Shown piece after piece: positions 7,027-16,294 of a DNA stretch of 49,235 nt; the first letter of the stretch is position 1; the number at the start of each line of letters is the position of its first letter. Made by a program: the position numbers and the translations under genes. The DNA is from Verrucomicrobiota bacterium (GTDB taxonomy: Bacteria; Verrucomicrobiota; Kiritimatiellia; CAIQIC01). The stretch lies in assembly GCA_004321905.1 (NCBI GenBank), contig SCQF01000049.1:1-49235 (forward strand), given 5' to 3'. The notes under the pieces are model-generated. The model did not search any database. It was given only the letters and a program-made list of their open reading frames with translations, and was not told the DNA's origin.

Positions 7027-8463
7027 ATGACACAGATACTTCCAACCGATAACAAGCTGGTGCAGGATTATAAATTTGGGTTCGTGACGCCCATTGACGC
7101 AGATGCTGCGCCCAAGGGTTTGAATGAGGACATCATCCGCCTGATCTCGTCGAAGAAGGGCGAGCCGGACTGGATGTTGGCGTGGCGGTTGGAGGCGTTC
7201 CGGCACTGGCAGACCCTACGTGAGCCGCACTGGGCGCGCGCCACCTATCCACCGATTGACTATCAGGATATTTGCTATTACTCCGCCCCGCGGCAACGCG
7301 CCAGCGCCACCGGCGAGATGGATCCCGAGTTAGCCAAGACGTTCGAGCGCCTCGGTGTGCCGATGCACGAGCGTGCCCAACTGGCGGGTGTGGCGGTGGA
7401 TGCCGTGTTCGACAGCGTTTCCGTGGCCACCACGCACCGCGAAGTGCTCAAAAAGCAGGGCATCATTTTCTGTTCGATGTCCGAGGCGATTCGTGAACAT
7501 CCTGAATTGGTGCGCCAATATCTCGGTAGCGTGGTGCCGCCGGGCGATAATTTCTATGCTGCGCTGAATTCCGCGGTGTTCACCGATGGCTCGTTTTGCT
7601 TCATTCCGCGCGGCGTGCGTTGTCCGCTGGAGCTTTCGACCTATTTCCGTATCAATGCCATCCGCACCGGTCAGTTTGAGCGCACGCTGATTGTGGCCGA
7701 GCCGGAGAGCTATGTTTCGTACATCGAGGGCTGCACCGCGCCGGCGCGCGACGAGAATCAATTGCATGCCGCCGTGGTCGAACTGGTGGCGCTGGATGAC
7801 GCGCAGATCAAATATTCGACGGTGCAAAACTGGTACGCCGGCGATGCCCAGGGCAACGGTGGTATCTATAACTTCGTCACCAAGCGCGGGCATTGCCGGG
7901 GGCGTCGCTCGCGTATCTCGTGGACGCAGGTCGAAGTCGGCGCCGCGATCACGTGGAAATATCCCAGTGTGATCTTGGAAGGCGAGGAGTCGGTGGGCGA
8001 GTTCTACTCCGTGGCCTTCACCAACAACCGGATGCAGGCGGATACCGGCACGAAAATGATCCATCGCGGCGCACGCACGCGCAGCACCATCGTGGCCAAG
8101 GGTATCTCGTCGGGCGAATCGTCCAATACCTATCGTGGAATCGTGCGGGTCTTGCCGCGTGCGACCGGCGCGCGCAATCACACGCAATGCGATTCGATGC
8201 TGATCGGCCCGCAATGCAGCGCCAATACATTCCCGGTGATCGAGTCGTTCAACGCCAGCGCCATCACCGAACACGAGGCCACCACGTCGCGGATCAGCGA
8301 AGAACAGCTTTTCTATCTGCGCAGCCGTGGCATTGACGAAGAAACGGCCACGGCGCTCATTGTGCATGGTTTCTGCAAAGAAGTGCTGAAGGAGTTGCCG
8401 CTGGAGTTCGCGGTTGAAGCCGTCAAATTGCTGGAATTGAAACTGGAACATAGTGTGGGTTGA
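7027..8463 (+). CDS. sufB: SufB, Fe-S cluster scaffold protein
   Basis: 478 residues, normal length. Characteristic stretches include [58 protein letters not shown] and [19 protein letters not shown], in which the cysteine matches the E. coli Cys405 region. The end, [19 protein letters not shown], is diagnostic. SufB receives persulfide sulfur and builds the cluster with SufC and SufD. It starts 11 bases after sufC. Confidence 0.95.
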   Translation: MTQILPTDNKLVQDYKFGFVTPIDADAAPKGLNEDIIRLISSKKGEPDWMLAWRLEAFRHWQTLREPHWARATYPPIDYQDICYYSAPRQRASATGEMDPELAKTFERLGVPMHERAQLAGVAVDAVFDSVSVATTHREVLKKQGIIFCSMSEAIREHPELVRQYLGSVVPPGDNFYAALNSAVFTDGSFCFIPRGVRCPLELSTYFRINAIRTGQFERTLIVAEPESYVSYIEGCTAPARDENQLHAAVVELVALDDAQIKYSTVQNWYAGDAQGNGGIYNFVTKRGHCRGRRSRISWTQVEVGAAITWKYPSVILEGEESVGEFYSVAFTNNRMQADTGTKMIHRGARTRSTIVAKGISSGESSNTYRGIVRVLPRATGARNHTQCDSMLIGPQCSANTFPVIESFNASAITEHEATTSRISEEQLFYLRSRGIDEETATALIVHGFCKEVLKELPLEFAVEAVKLLELKLEHSVG

Positions 8464-8465
8464 AT

Positions 8466-9755
8466 ATGGTGACTATCGCTCCAACTGAAATTGAGCTGCC
8501 GGATTATGACGCCCAGTTGCTGGCCAAACTAAGTGCTGTGGCCGGGGAACCGGCGGCGGTACGCGCCCAGCGGGCCGCGGCGCTCGCGCTCTATCGCGAC
8601 TTGCCGCTGCCACCGGCGCGCGACGAAGAATGGCGGCACTCGCCGCTCTCCTTGTTTCCGTTTGCCGGCGTCCAACTTGCGTCGCCGGCGCAGCTCGGGG
8701 CTGTGTTCAACGCCGATCCGTGGGACGACGATTTTGATGTTGTGATTGAAGTGCATGACGATAGTTTTGCCATCCGCGACCAGGCATCGCTGCTGAAGCG
8801 CGGTGCGCTCGAGATTCTGCCGCTAGCCGATGCCTTGGCGCGGCAATTGCCGTCTGCGGTAGCACCGACGTATCGGCGCAAATTCGTGGCGTTGAATCAG
8901 GCCTTTTGGACGGCTGGTTTTTTTGTGCGTGTTATTTCAGGACAGTGCCGGCTGCTGTTGCGCTGGCAGTTCACCAAGACCGGTCGTTTACAGTTGCCGC
9001 GGATCGCGGTAGCCGTGGAGTCGGGAGCACAACTCAATCTGGTGGAACGTTGGCGTTCAACGAACGACGGGCCGATGCTGGTGATCGGTGCGCACGAATT
9101 TCGTGTGGCACCCGATGCGCGACTGGAGCGAGTGGCACTGCATGAGTGGGGCGTGACGACGGCTTGCATTGCCGAGGATGCTGCGGTAGTGGGCGAACGC
9201 GGGCGTGCCGATTGGGTCACCGCCGTGTTGGGCGGTCAGGCGGTCAAGTTGGTGGCCGGGTGCGATGTGGCCGGACGCGGCGCCGATGCCCACTTGAGCG
9301 GTCTCTATTTTGCCGATGGCGCGCAGCATGTGGATCAGCGTACCGTCCAGTTGCATTCTTCACCCGACACCACGAGCCATTTGTTGTATAAAGGCGCGGT
9401 GCAAGATCGCAGCCATGCCATCTATCAGGGCTTGATCAACGCCCGCCGTGGTGCGGTGCGCGTGGACGCCTTTCAGATGAATCGCAATCTGGTGCTGAAT
9501 CAGGGCGCGCGCGCCGATTCGTTGCCGGGGCTGGAGATTGACGCCGACGACCTCAAGTGCAGCCACGGCTCGGCTACCGGCAATCTGGATCCCGAACAGC
9601 TTTTTTATCTGCGCGCCCGGGGCATCGCCGAGGACGAGGCGCGCCGGCTCTTGGTCGCAGCCTTTTTTGAAGAAGTTATCGGCAAGGCCAGTCAGGCGCG
9701 CGTGCAGGAACACCTGCGTGAAGCCGTCCGGCAAAAAATGGAGCATGCGCCATGA
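8466..9755 (+). CDS. sufD: SufD, partner scaffold of SufB
   Basis: 429 residues from ATG 8466, two bases after the SufB stop; a TTG at 8460 overlapping that stop is the alternative. The N-terminal part is variable (ARDEEWRHSPLSLF is the recognisable motif). The C-terminal beta-helix region has the typical HLLYKGAVQDRSHAIYQGLI, the core RVDAFQMNRNLVLNQGARAD, and the ending CSHGSATGNLDPEQLFYLRA with its conserved histidine. It forms the SufBCD heterocomplex. Overlap with sufS is ATGA. Confidence 0.93.
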   Translation: MVTIAPTEIELPDYDAQLLAKLSAVAGEPAAVRAQRAAALALYRDLPLPPARDEEWRHSPLSLFPFAGVQLASPAQLGAVFNADPWDDDFDVVIEVHDDSFAIRDQASLLKRGALEILPLADALARQLPSAVAPTYRRKFVALNQAFWTAGFFVRVISGQCRLLLRWQFTKTGRLQLPRIAVAVESGAQLNLVERWRSTNDGPMLVIGAHEFRVAPDARLERVALHEWGVTTACIAEDAAVVGERGRADWVTAVLGGQAVKLVAGCDVAGRGADAHLSGLYFADGAQHVDQRTVQLHSSPDTTSHLLYKGAVQDRSHAIYQGLINARRGAVRVDAFQMNRNLVLNQGARADSLPGLEIDADDLKCSHGSATGNLDPEQLFYLRARGIAEDEARRLLVAAFFEEVIGKASQARVQEHLREAVRQKMEHAP

Positions 9756-11017
9756 GCGTGCTGACTTCCAAGGAACCAGCGGAGATCCAAGCCTTGAGTC
9801 CGCAGACGGTACGTGCCGATTTTCCGGCGCTGGATCGCATTTTCGCGGATCAGCAGCGTCTGGTTTATCTCGATAATGCCGCCACCACGCAGAAACCGCG
9901 CGCGGTGCTCGAAGCGACCCGTCGCTACTATGAAGAAAGCGCGGGCAACGTGCATCGCGCCGTACATCGCTTGGCGGCTGAGGCCACAGAGCTTTATGAG
10001 GCGGCCCGGCAACGCATTGCCAAATTCATCGGCGCGCCTTCCACGCGCAGCATGGTGTTCACCCACGGCGCAACCGAAGGTTTCAACTTGGTGGCCTATG
10101 GCTGGGCGCGCAAATTTCTCAAGGCGGGTGACGAAATTCTGGTCACGGAAATGGAGCACCACAGTAATTTTGTCCCGTGGCAGCGGGCAGCACAAGAACG
10201 CGGCGCCGTGGTACGCATCGCGCCAATTTTGGAAGACGGTACGCTCGACCGCGTAGCCTTTGCCCGACTGCTGACGCCGCGCGTCAAATTGGTGGCGGTG
10301 ACCCACGCCTCAAATGTACTCGGTACGGTAAATCCCGTGGCCGAACTCATCGCCGCCGCGCACGCCATCGGTGCGCTCGCGCTGGTGGATGCCGCGCAAA
10401 GCGCGCCACATTTGCCGTTGGATGTGCGCGCGCTGGACGCGGATTTTCTCGCCTTCTCTGGCCACAAAATGCTCGGCCCAACCGGGATCGGCGTGCTCTA
10501 TGCCCGCGAAACGCTACTGGAAGCGATGGATCCTTTCCTCACCGGTGGCGAAATGATCAGCAAGGTGTTCGATGACCACGCCACGTGGGCCGATATCCCC
10601 CAAAAATTTGAAGCCGGCACGCCGCACATCGCTGGGGCCATTGGCCTCGGCGCGGCGGTGGACTATCTCGAACGGCTCGGACGGGAGCGCGTACGGCAGC
10701 ACGAGCAGCAATTGACCGCTTATGCCTTGGAACGATTGGGCGATTTGCCCGGTCTACGGATTTTTGGGCGCGCACCCGAGCGCGTCGGCGTGATTTCGTT
10801 CGCGCTCGACGGTGTGCATCCCCATGACGTGGCGCAGTTCTGCGACCAAACCGGCGTCGCCATCCGCGCCGGCCATCTGTGCGCGCAGCCGCTGATGCAC
10901 CGCTTGGATGTACCTGCGCTCAGCCGCGCCAGCCTTTATCTTTATAACGCCACCGACGACGTGGATCGGCTGGTCGAAGCCTTGCAAGCAGCGCAGAGAT
11001 TTTTCCATGCAACTTGA
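9752..11017 (+). CDS. sufS: SufS, group II cysteine desulfurase
   Basis: 421 residues, PLP-dependent class V aminotransferase fold. Seen: VYLDNAATTQKPRAVLEA near residue 36, GATEGFNLVAYGWAR, EMEHHSNFVPWQ, the PLP-lysine motif FSGHKMLGPTGIGVLY at about 233, and the active cysteine in RAGHLCAQPLMHRL at about 375. It removes sulfur from cysteine and passes persulfide to SufU. It starts inside the sufD stop (ATGA) and overlaps sufU by 11 bases, so translation is coupled. Confidence 0.95.
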   Translation: MSVLTSKEPAEIQALSPQTVRADFPALDRIFADQQRLVYLDNAATTQKPRAVLEATRRYYEESAGNVHRAVHRLAAEATELYEAARQRIAKFIGAPSTRSMVFTHGATEGFNLVAYGWARKFLKAGDEILVTEMEHHSNFVPWQRAAQERGAVVRIAPILEDGTLDRVAFARLLTPRVKLVAVTHASNVLGTVNPVAELIAAAHAIGALALVDAAQSAPHLPLDVRALDADFLAFSGHKMLGPTGIGVLYARETLLEAMDPFLTGGEMISKVFDDHATWADIPQKFEAGTPHIAGAIGLGAAVDYLERLGRERVRQHEQQLTAYALERLGDLPGLRIFGRAPERVGVISFALDGVHPHDVAQFCDQTGVAIRAGHLCAQPLMHRLDVPALSRASLYLYNATDDVDRLVEALQAAQRFFHAT

Positions 11018-11441
11018 CGATCTCTATCAGGAAGTGATTCTGGATCATTACCGGCATCCACGTCACTTCGCCGCGTTGCGCGACGACGAAACGCTGGTGG
11101 ATGAAGAAAACCCGCTATGCGGTGACCACATTCGCATGGCCGCAAAATTGGCCGGTGAGCGACTGACCGATTTGCGTGTGCAATGTACCGGCTGCGCGAT
11201 CTGCACGGCCTCGGCCTCGATGATGGCAGAAGCGGTTAGCGACCAACCCGTTTCCGCTGTACGCAGCAAGATCGAAACATTTCTGGCCATTCTACGTGGC
11301 GAGCAACCTCCGCAAGCCGATGATTTGGGCGACTTGGTCGCGCTGCGCGGCGTCGCCGAATTCCCCATGCGCGTCAAATGCGCTACCATGCCTTGGCATG
11401 CGCTCTCAGCCGTGCTCCAGCGACTTTCTGTAGCGAAATAA
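11007..11441 (+). CDS. sufU: SufU, sulfur-transfer protein
   Basis: 144 residues from ATG 11007, which lies in the end of sufS; the frame is open upstream only as a shadow of sufS. The opening LDDLYQEVILDHYRHPRH and the three metal-ligand motifs NPLCGD, CTGCAICTAS and RVKCATMPWHAL are SufU-type (zinc site that accepts sulfur from SufS). It lacks the long C-terminal parts of NifU. It completes the operon; a sufA-type carrier is not present. Confidence 0.93.
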   Translation: MQLDDLYQEVILDHYRHPRHFAALRDDETLVDEENPLCGDHIRMAAKLAGERLTDLRVQCTGCAICTASASMMAEAVSDQPVSAVRSKIETFLAILRGEQPPQADDLGDLVALRGVAEFPMRVKCATMPWHALSAVLQRLSVAK

Positions 11442-11445
11442 AACT

Positions 11446-11513
11446 CACGCAAAGGCGCCAAGCCCGCCAACATTTGATTCATTCTGCTTTGCGCCTTCGC
11501 GTCTTTGCATGAG
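11446..11513. repeat. CGCAAAGGCGCC-type dispersed inverted repeat, copy 1
   Basis: CACGCAAAGGCGCCAAG at 11446-11462 faces CTTTGCGCCTTCGCGTCTTT at 11488 onward. A related pair lies at 14259-14322. Such CGCAAAGACGC repeats are, from memory, widespread in environmental genomes. It begins 5 bases after sufU and may also end the SUF transcript. The whole 345-base gap 11442-11786 holds three repeat types and no gene. Confidence 0.65.
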
Positions 11514-11568
11514 GTCTCCTCGGAATTCTACAGGGTGGCCACCGACCTCTGGGCGGCGGTAATTTCGA

Positions 11569-11642
11569 GACAGGATAACAGGACGAACGGGATGGGAATC
11601 GTTTGATCGCATGGTCATCCTGTACATCTTGTTCATCCTGTC
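11569..11642. repeat. AGGAT-type dispersed inverted repeat, copy 2
   Basis: GACAGGATAACAGGACGAAC on the left and a TTGTTCATCCTGTC arm on the right, separated by about 25 unrelated bases; a related ATCCTGTACATC precedes the right arm. It shares its outer ends and the trailing CAAAA with the copy at 2153-2215. Confidence 0.7.
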
Positions 11643-11669
11643 AAAAATTTCGCTGGCATGGTGACGGAC

Positions 11670-11719
11670 TTTCCAAGGTTGGGAAAGTTTGCGTGTCCGG
11701 TTTTCCAAGCTTTGTAAAA
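11670..11719. repeat. Paired palindrome element, copy 2
   Basis: TTTCCAA-GG-TTGGGAAAG and TTTTCCAA-GC-TTTGTAAAA, both slightly decayed. CCAA cores at 11673 and 11705 (32 bp); spacer TTTGCGTGTCCGG. It lies upstream of the leucine-rich-repeat protein. Confidence 0.75.
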
Positions 11720-11786
11720 TTTGACCTTGAGTTTCTTCAGCAGGTGTTTTCAGATGCCTGCAAGGCAAGGAGCAAAGGGGTTTATC

Positions 11787-14243
11787 ATGTGTGCAAAGCG
11801 AGGCGGGTTGTGGTTCGGTTGGCTGGCGGCATTTCTGCTGCTGCTTTCCACCGCAGCACACGCCCAATTTAATTACACGACCAATAATGGCGCGATCACT
11901 ATTACCAAATACACAGGTTCCGGTGGCGCGGTCACTATCCCCAGTACGATCAGCAGTCTCCCTGTCACGAGTATCGGGTATGGGGCCTTCTGGTATTGCC
12001 GCGGTCTGACCAGCGTCACAATCCCCGATAGCATCACCAATATCGGAGGGCGGGCCTTTGCTTCCTGCCCTGATTTAAGCGCGATAACAGTGGATGCGTC
12101 CAATCCCTGCTATACCAGTGTGGCTGGAGTCTTGTTCGACAAGAGTCAGGTCACGCTCCTTCAATATCCAACTGGGAAAACAGGAGGCTACACGATCCCT
12201 GGCAGTGTCATCAGCATCGGAGAGATGGCGTTCTCTCGTTGTACCAACCTAATCAGTATTACGATTTCCACCAACGCCGCCAATATCGGGGACATGGCGT
12301 TCTATGGTTGCAGCGGCTTGACCAGCGTCACGATTCCAGGCAGCGTCACCAACATGGGGCTTGGAGTGTTCGACGGTTGCGGCAGCCTGACCAACATTAC
12401 GATCCCCGACAGTGTCACGAGTATCGGGGATTCAATGTTCTCTGGCTGTGGCAGTTTGGCCGGTATTATGATTCCCAATAGCGTCACCAACATCGGGGAG
12501 TGGGCGTTCGGCTGGTGTGGCAGTCTGACTAATATCACGATTCCGGCCGGTGTTACGAGTATCGGGGGTTCTGCGTTTTATGGTTGCTATGGTCTGACCA
12601 GTGTTGCACTCCTTGGTAACATCACGAGCATGGGGGACTTGGCGTTTGCTTACACTGGCTTGACCAACGTCACGATTTCTAGTGGCGTCACCAGCATTGG
12701 AAACAGTTCGTTCTATCACTGCGTGAGTTTGACCAGTATCGGTGATTCGGCGTTCTTCGGTTGCAGGAGCTTGACTAACATTACGGTCCCCAATGGTGTA
12801 ACCAGCATTGATGCCTATGCATTCGCGGGCTGTAGCGCTATGACCAACATTATTATTGGCGACAGTATCACCAACATTGGGACTTCTGTTTTCTCTGGTT
12901 GTACGAGTTTGATAGCGATTAGCATGGATCCAGCTAATCCGGTCTACAATAGTGTGGACGGTGTTTTGTTCAACAAGAACCAGACCGTGCTCCTGCAATG
13001 TCCCGAAGGCATGATTGGCAGTTACATGCTTCCAAGCGGTGTTATCAATATCGGGGATTTCGCATTTCATGGTTGCAGTGGTCTGACTAATGTTATTATT
13101 TCCGACAGTGTTACCAGTATTGGGATGGGATCATTTTCTGCTTGCCTTAACTTGGTCAGTATCACAATCCCGGGTAGCGTTACCAATATTGGAGGCTCGG
13201 CATGCTTTGACTGTCCCAGTCTGAAAGAAGTCTATTTCCAAGGCAATGCACCGGGTGATGGTTCTGATGCCTCTGTGTTTTTCGCGAACGATAGTGCGAC
13301 CATTTATTATCTATCCGGGACCACCGGCTGGGGGGCGACGTACGGTGGTCGTCCGACCGTAGAACTCGCCATAATCACAGTCGAAGCTAATACCAACGGA
13401 GGTGGCCGTGTCACGGGTAGTGGGACGTTCATTGTGGGCAGTAACGATGTGCTGACAGCCACCGCCTCCAACGGTTGGCGTTTTATCAATTGGAGTGATG
13501 GCAACACCAATAACCTGCGCAGCTTGATCGTGGTTAGCAATATGACCATGACCGCGAACTTCACCACCGTGCCAAAGTATGTGCTTTTGCAAGCGGGTAA
13601 CGGTGGGATGGCGGGGCTGTGGACGTTGGGCACGAATTATCTGCCGCAGACATGGTCGCCGGTCACGGGGGCGTTGGGTGGCGGGTGGGTGTTGCGCGCG
13701 CTGAATCAGGACCGAATCCTGCTGCAACAAGGTAACGGCGGCATGATTGGTTTGTGGGATTTGAATACCAACAGCACGCCGGCGCGTTGGTGGCCCGTCA
13801 GTGGCGCCTTACCCGGCTGGATTGCGCGCGATCTGGAGGGCAACCGTATCCTGCTGCAAGCGGGCGACGGCGGGATGATTGGTCTCTGGACGCTCAACAC
13901 CAACAACACGCCCGCCGCGTGGGCGGCGCTCTCTGGAACGCTGCCCGGTTGGATCGCCCGCGGACTTTGTGGCAACCGCGTACTCCTGCAATACGGCAAT
14001 GGCAGTCCCGCCGGCTATTGGACGTTGAGCGTTTCCAATTCCATCACCGCATGGACAGCGATCGACGCCCAGATACCCGGTTGGGTTCTCCGCTCCATGA
14101 CGCCAAACTATATCCTGCTTCAAGCCGGTGACGGCGGCATGGCGGGCCTGTGGGATTTGGATGCCAATGGCCAACCCACCGCATGGCATACGATCACTGG
14201 CCCGATGCCGGGTTGGATTTTGCGTGGGATTGATCAGCCATAG
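11787..14243 (+). CDS. Secreted BspA-type leucine-rich-repeat protein with InlB-type repeat and a five-fold 44-residue repeat
   Basis: 818 residues from ATG 11787, which has an AAAGGGG site and a clean signal peptide (residues 1-26, ending AHA). Residues about 60-520 are LRR_5/BspA repeats of the form SVTIPDSVTNIGxxAFxGC; two repeats carry the longer insert ANPVYNSVDGVLFNKNQ. Residues about 528-596 match the divergent InlB B-repeat (TVEANTNGGGRVTGSGTF). Then a repeat starting (I/V)LLQxGxGG occurs at residues 599, 644, 688, 732 and 776, each with GLW and PGWxxR motifs. BspA-type repeats bind surfaces or host proteins in known members. No PEP-CTERM or other anchor is seen, so it is probably released or periplasmic. 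Confidence 0.85.
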   Translation: MCAKRGGLWFGWLAAFLLLLSTAAHAQFNYTTNNGAITITKYTGSGGAVTIPSTISSLPVTSIGYGAFWYCRGLTSVTIPDSITNIGGRAFASCPDLSAITVDASNPCYTSVAGVLFDKSQVTLLQYPTGKTGGYTIPGSVISIGEMAFSRCTNLISITISTNAANIGDMAFYGCSGLTSVTIPGSVTNMGLGVFDGCGSLTNITIPDSVTSIGDSMFSGCGSLAGIMIPNSVTNIGEWAFGWCGSLTNITIPAGVTSIGGSAFYGCYGLTSVALLGNITSMGDLAFAYTGLTNVTISSGVTSIGNSSFYHCVSLTSIGDSAFFGCRSLTNITVPNGVTSIDAYAFAGCSAMTNIIIGDSITNIGTSVFSGCTSLIAISMDPANPVYNSVDGVLFNKNQTVLLQCPEGMIGSYMLPSGVINIGDFAFHGCSGLTNVIISDSVTSIGMGSFSACLNLVSITIPGSVTNIGGSACFDCPSLKEVYFQGNAPGDGSDASVFFANDSATIYYLSGTTGWGATYGGRPTVELAIITVEANTNGGGRVTGSGTFIVGSNDVLTATASNGWRFINWSDGNTNNLRSLIVVSNMTMTANFTTVPKYVLLQAGNGGMAGLWTLGTNYLPQTWSPVTGALGGGWVLRALNQDRILLQQGNGGMIGLWDLNTNSTPARWWPVSGALPGWIARDLEGNRILLQAGDGGMIGLWTLNTNNTPAAWAALSGTLPGWIARGLCGNRVLLQYGNGSPAGYWTLSVSNSITAWTAIDAQIPGWVLRSMTPNYILLQAGDGGMAGLWDLDANGQPTAWHTITGPMPGWILRGIDQP

Positions 14244-14258
14244 CACGGACGAATTTTT

Positions 14259-14322
14259 AACGAAAGGCGCAGAGGCCGAAGCAAACTTGGCGGCGTTTCT
14301 TTTTCTCCGCGTCTTTGCGTTA
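14259..14322. repeat. CGCAAAGG-type dispersed inverted repeat, copy 2
   Basis: AACGAAAGGCGCAGAGGC at 14259-14276 faces TTTCTCCGCGTCTTTGCGTT at 14302 onward. Same family as 11446-11513. It directly precedes paired palindrome copy 3. Confidence 0.6.
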
Positions 14323-14326
14323 GCTC

Positions 14327-14377
14327 TTTTCCAAGGCTTGGAAAACCATCCCGTCCGTTTTTCCAACTCTTGGAAAA
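14327..14377. repeat. Paired palindrome element, copy 3
   Basis: TTTTCCAA-GGC-TTGGAAAA and TTTTTCCAA-CTC-TTGGAAAA, both with perfect 8-bp arms. CCAA cores at 14331 and 14363 (32 bp); spacer CCATCCCGTCCG. It lies 27 bases before the DUF362 gene. Confidence 0.88.
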
Positions 14378-14404
14378 CCATCACAGCTCAGTTATTCTTC
14401 GGCC

Positions 14405-15691
14405 ATGAGCAAAAGCACCGTCGCCATTGTGAAGACTTCGCCCGCCACCGTGTTGGCGGATACGCATCGCCTGATGAATCTCGCCGGCTATCAGAACGCG
14501 TTGCCGAAGGACAAAGAAACCGGGCTGAAGATCAATATTTCGTGGCACTTTTTCTATCCCGGCAGCAGCACGACGCCGTGGCAGCTTGATGGCATCATCC
14601 GCGCGATGAAGAAGGACGGCTACGATTCCGCGAAGATTCACGGCTGCCACAACCGCACGGTGGTCATTGACGCGCACCTCGGCGAGCGCGAGAACAAACA
14701 ACTCAACGTGATCCAAAACCACGGCTTGCAGAACATCCATCTCTACGAAGGCGAGGACTGGATCAACGTCCGCGACGCCGTCGGCGCGGTCGCCGACAAG
14801 TTCCTGTGCCTGAACCAAGTCTATCCCGATGGCTTCATGATTCCGAAGCGGTTCATCGGCGAGAACATTCTGCATCTACCGACCGTCAAGACGCACGTCT
14901 TCACCACGACCACCGGCGCGATGAAGAACGCGTTCGGCGGCCTGCTGAACGAGCGCCGCCACTGGACGCATCCGGTGATTCACGAGACGCTGGTGGATTT
15001 GCTGATGATTCAGAAGAAAATCCATAGCGGCATTTTCGCGATGATGGACGGCACTTTCGCCGGCGACGGGCCCGGCCCGCGCTGCATGATTCCGTACGTC
15101 AAGAATGTGCTGCTGGCCAGCGCCGATCAGGTGGCGATTGACGCCGTCGCCGCGAAGCTGATGGGTTTTGATCCGTTGAGCGATATCAAGTTCGTCCGGC
15201 TCGCCCACGACCTCGGCCTTGGCTGCGGCGACCCGCGCGAAATCAATATCGTCGGCGACACTGAGGCGCTCAACGAGAAGTGGAACTTCGTCGGCCCGTT
15301 CAAGAAGATGACGTTCGCCAGCCGGATGCAGCACAAAATTTATTGGGGCCCACTCAAGAAGCCGATCGAGTGGTCGCTCAAAACGATTCTCGCGCCGTGG
15401 GCTTATATCGCCAGCGTGCTCTATCACGACACGTTCTGGTATCCCTCGCACCAAGCTTATATTCGCGAGATTCTACGCAGTCCGTGGGGTCGGCTGTTCC
15501 AAAATTGGGATAAGTTTGCGCTGCCACCCGACGATCTGACGACGCCCGGCTGGACCGAGGTCGGTGAGGAAGGGGCCCATCTGCGCAGCGAAGCGTGGAA
15601 ATACTTCCGCGAATCCTTCCGCGTACTCGGCACCTGCATCAAAGAAGCGCCGGAGTTCGCCGCCTCGCGCCGCCGGCGCGCGCAGAAGTAA
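14405..15691 (+). CDS. DUF362 domain protein
   Basis: 428 residues. The body from about residue 5 (VAIVKTSPATVLADTHRLMN) through LKINISWHFFYPGSSTTPWQ, LPTVKTHVFTTTTGAMKNAF and MMDGTFAGDGPGPR matches DUF362, a family often found with iron-sulfur domains. Here no ferredoxin cysteine motif is present. The function is unknown; some relatives act in cofactor or corrinoid metabolism. It stands alone and converges on the CBS gene. Confidence 0.8.
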   Translation: MSKSTVAIVKTSPATVLADTHRLMNLAGYQNALPKDKETGLKINISWHFFYPGSSTTPWQLDGIIRAMKKDGYDSAKIHGCHNRTVVIDAHLGERENKQLNVIQNHGLQNIHLYEGEDWINVRDAVGAVADKFLCLNQVYPDGFMIPKRFIGENILHLPTVKTHVFTTTTGAMKNAFGGLLNERRHWTHPVIHETLVDLLMIQKKIHSGIFAMMDGTFAGDGPGPRCMIPYVKNVLLASADQVAIDAVAAKLMGFDPLSDIKFVRLAHDLGLGCGDPREINIVGDTEALNEKWNFVGPFKKMTFASRMQHKIYWGPLKKPIEWSLKTILAPWAYIASVLYHDTFWYPSHQAYIREILRSPWGRLFQNWDKFALPPDDLTTPGWTEVGEEGAHLRSEAWKYFRESFRVLGTCIKEAPEFAASRRRRAQK

Positions 15692-15712
15692 ACTTGCCTC
15701 TGTCGGTTTTCT

Positions 15713-15766
15713 GGTAGGGCGCTCGCGCCGCGAGCGCCGCGGACGGCTCGGCGAGCCGTCCCTACC
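15713..15766. terminator. Double GC-rich hairpin between convergent genes
   Basis: Two adjacent perfect hairpins, GCGCTCGC/GCGAGCGC (loop GCC) and GGACGGCTC/GAGCCGTCC (loop GGC), enclosed by GGTAGGG and CCCTACC. It lies between the convergent DUF362 and CBS genes and could end both transcripts, but there is no T run. The same GTAGGG...CCCTAC pattern is, as I recall, a common dispersed repeat in this group, so it is repeat and possible terminator at once. Confidence 0.55.
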
Positions 15767-15781
15767 TAACAGCAAGAAAAC

Positions 15782-16216
15782 TCAACCGGCTTTGATGTAG
15801 GTCTCGAGCTGATTGATGATGAAGTCTTTTTCGGAGAGCAGGTGTTTGACGACGTCGCCGATGGAGATCAGGCCCAGTAACTTATCGTGCTGCACCACCG
15901 GCAGATGCCGGATACGCCGCTCGGTCATCAACTTCATGCACTCATCAATGTTCTGCTCGGGCGTGACGGTCCAGAGCATCTTGGACATGATGTCGGCCAC
16001 CTTGAGGTCGGGGTGCGATTTGTTGACCGACACGACTTTGCGGAGCAGATCGCGCTCCGTGATGATGCCCACCGGCTGGCCCTTGGCATCGGCCACGAGC
16101 AACGCGCCGACCCCGCGCTCGGTCATCCGCGCCGCCGCGGCCAAGACGGTGTCCTGCGGCGTGCAGGTGAACACGTCCCGGCCTTTGGTATCCAAAATTC
16201 GTTGTACGGTCGTCAT
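15782..16216 (-). CDS. Two-CBS-domain protein
   Basis: 144 residues forming a CBS pair: residues about 8-62 (DVFTCTPQDTVLAAAARMTE, then GVGALLVADAKGQPVGIITE) and 72-130 (MLWTVTPEQNIDECMKLMTE, then RIRHLPVVQHDKLLGLISIG). This stand-alone pair is typical of adenosyl-nucleotide-binding regulators. No fused enzyme. The partner is unknown. Confidence 0.85.
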   Translation of the reverse strand: MTTVQRILDTKGRDVFTCTPQDTVLAAAARMTERGVGALLVADAKGQPVGIITERDLLRKVVSVNKSHPDLKVADIMSKMLWTVTPEQNIDECMKLMTERRIRHLPVVQHDKLLGLISIGDVVKHLLSEKDFIINQLETYIKAG

Positions 16217-16294
16217 GTCCCACGCTCCTTTCGAAATGCGCGCTTAGTCTAGCGGTGCGGCCCGGCAAGAAAAGCAGAAAGTTGTGGTCATGTT

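Noticed and set aside
11787-13330. CRISPR-like or satellite repeats in this region
   Set aside because: The periodicity is that of LRR_5 codons in one open frame, with variable bases at third positions; no identical short repeats with spacers.
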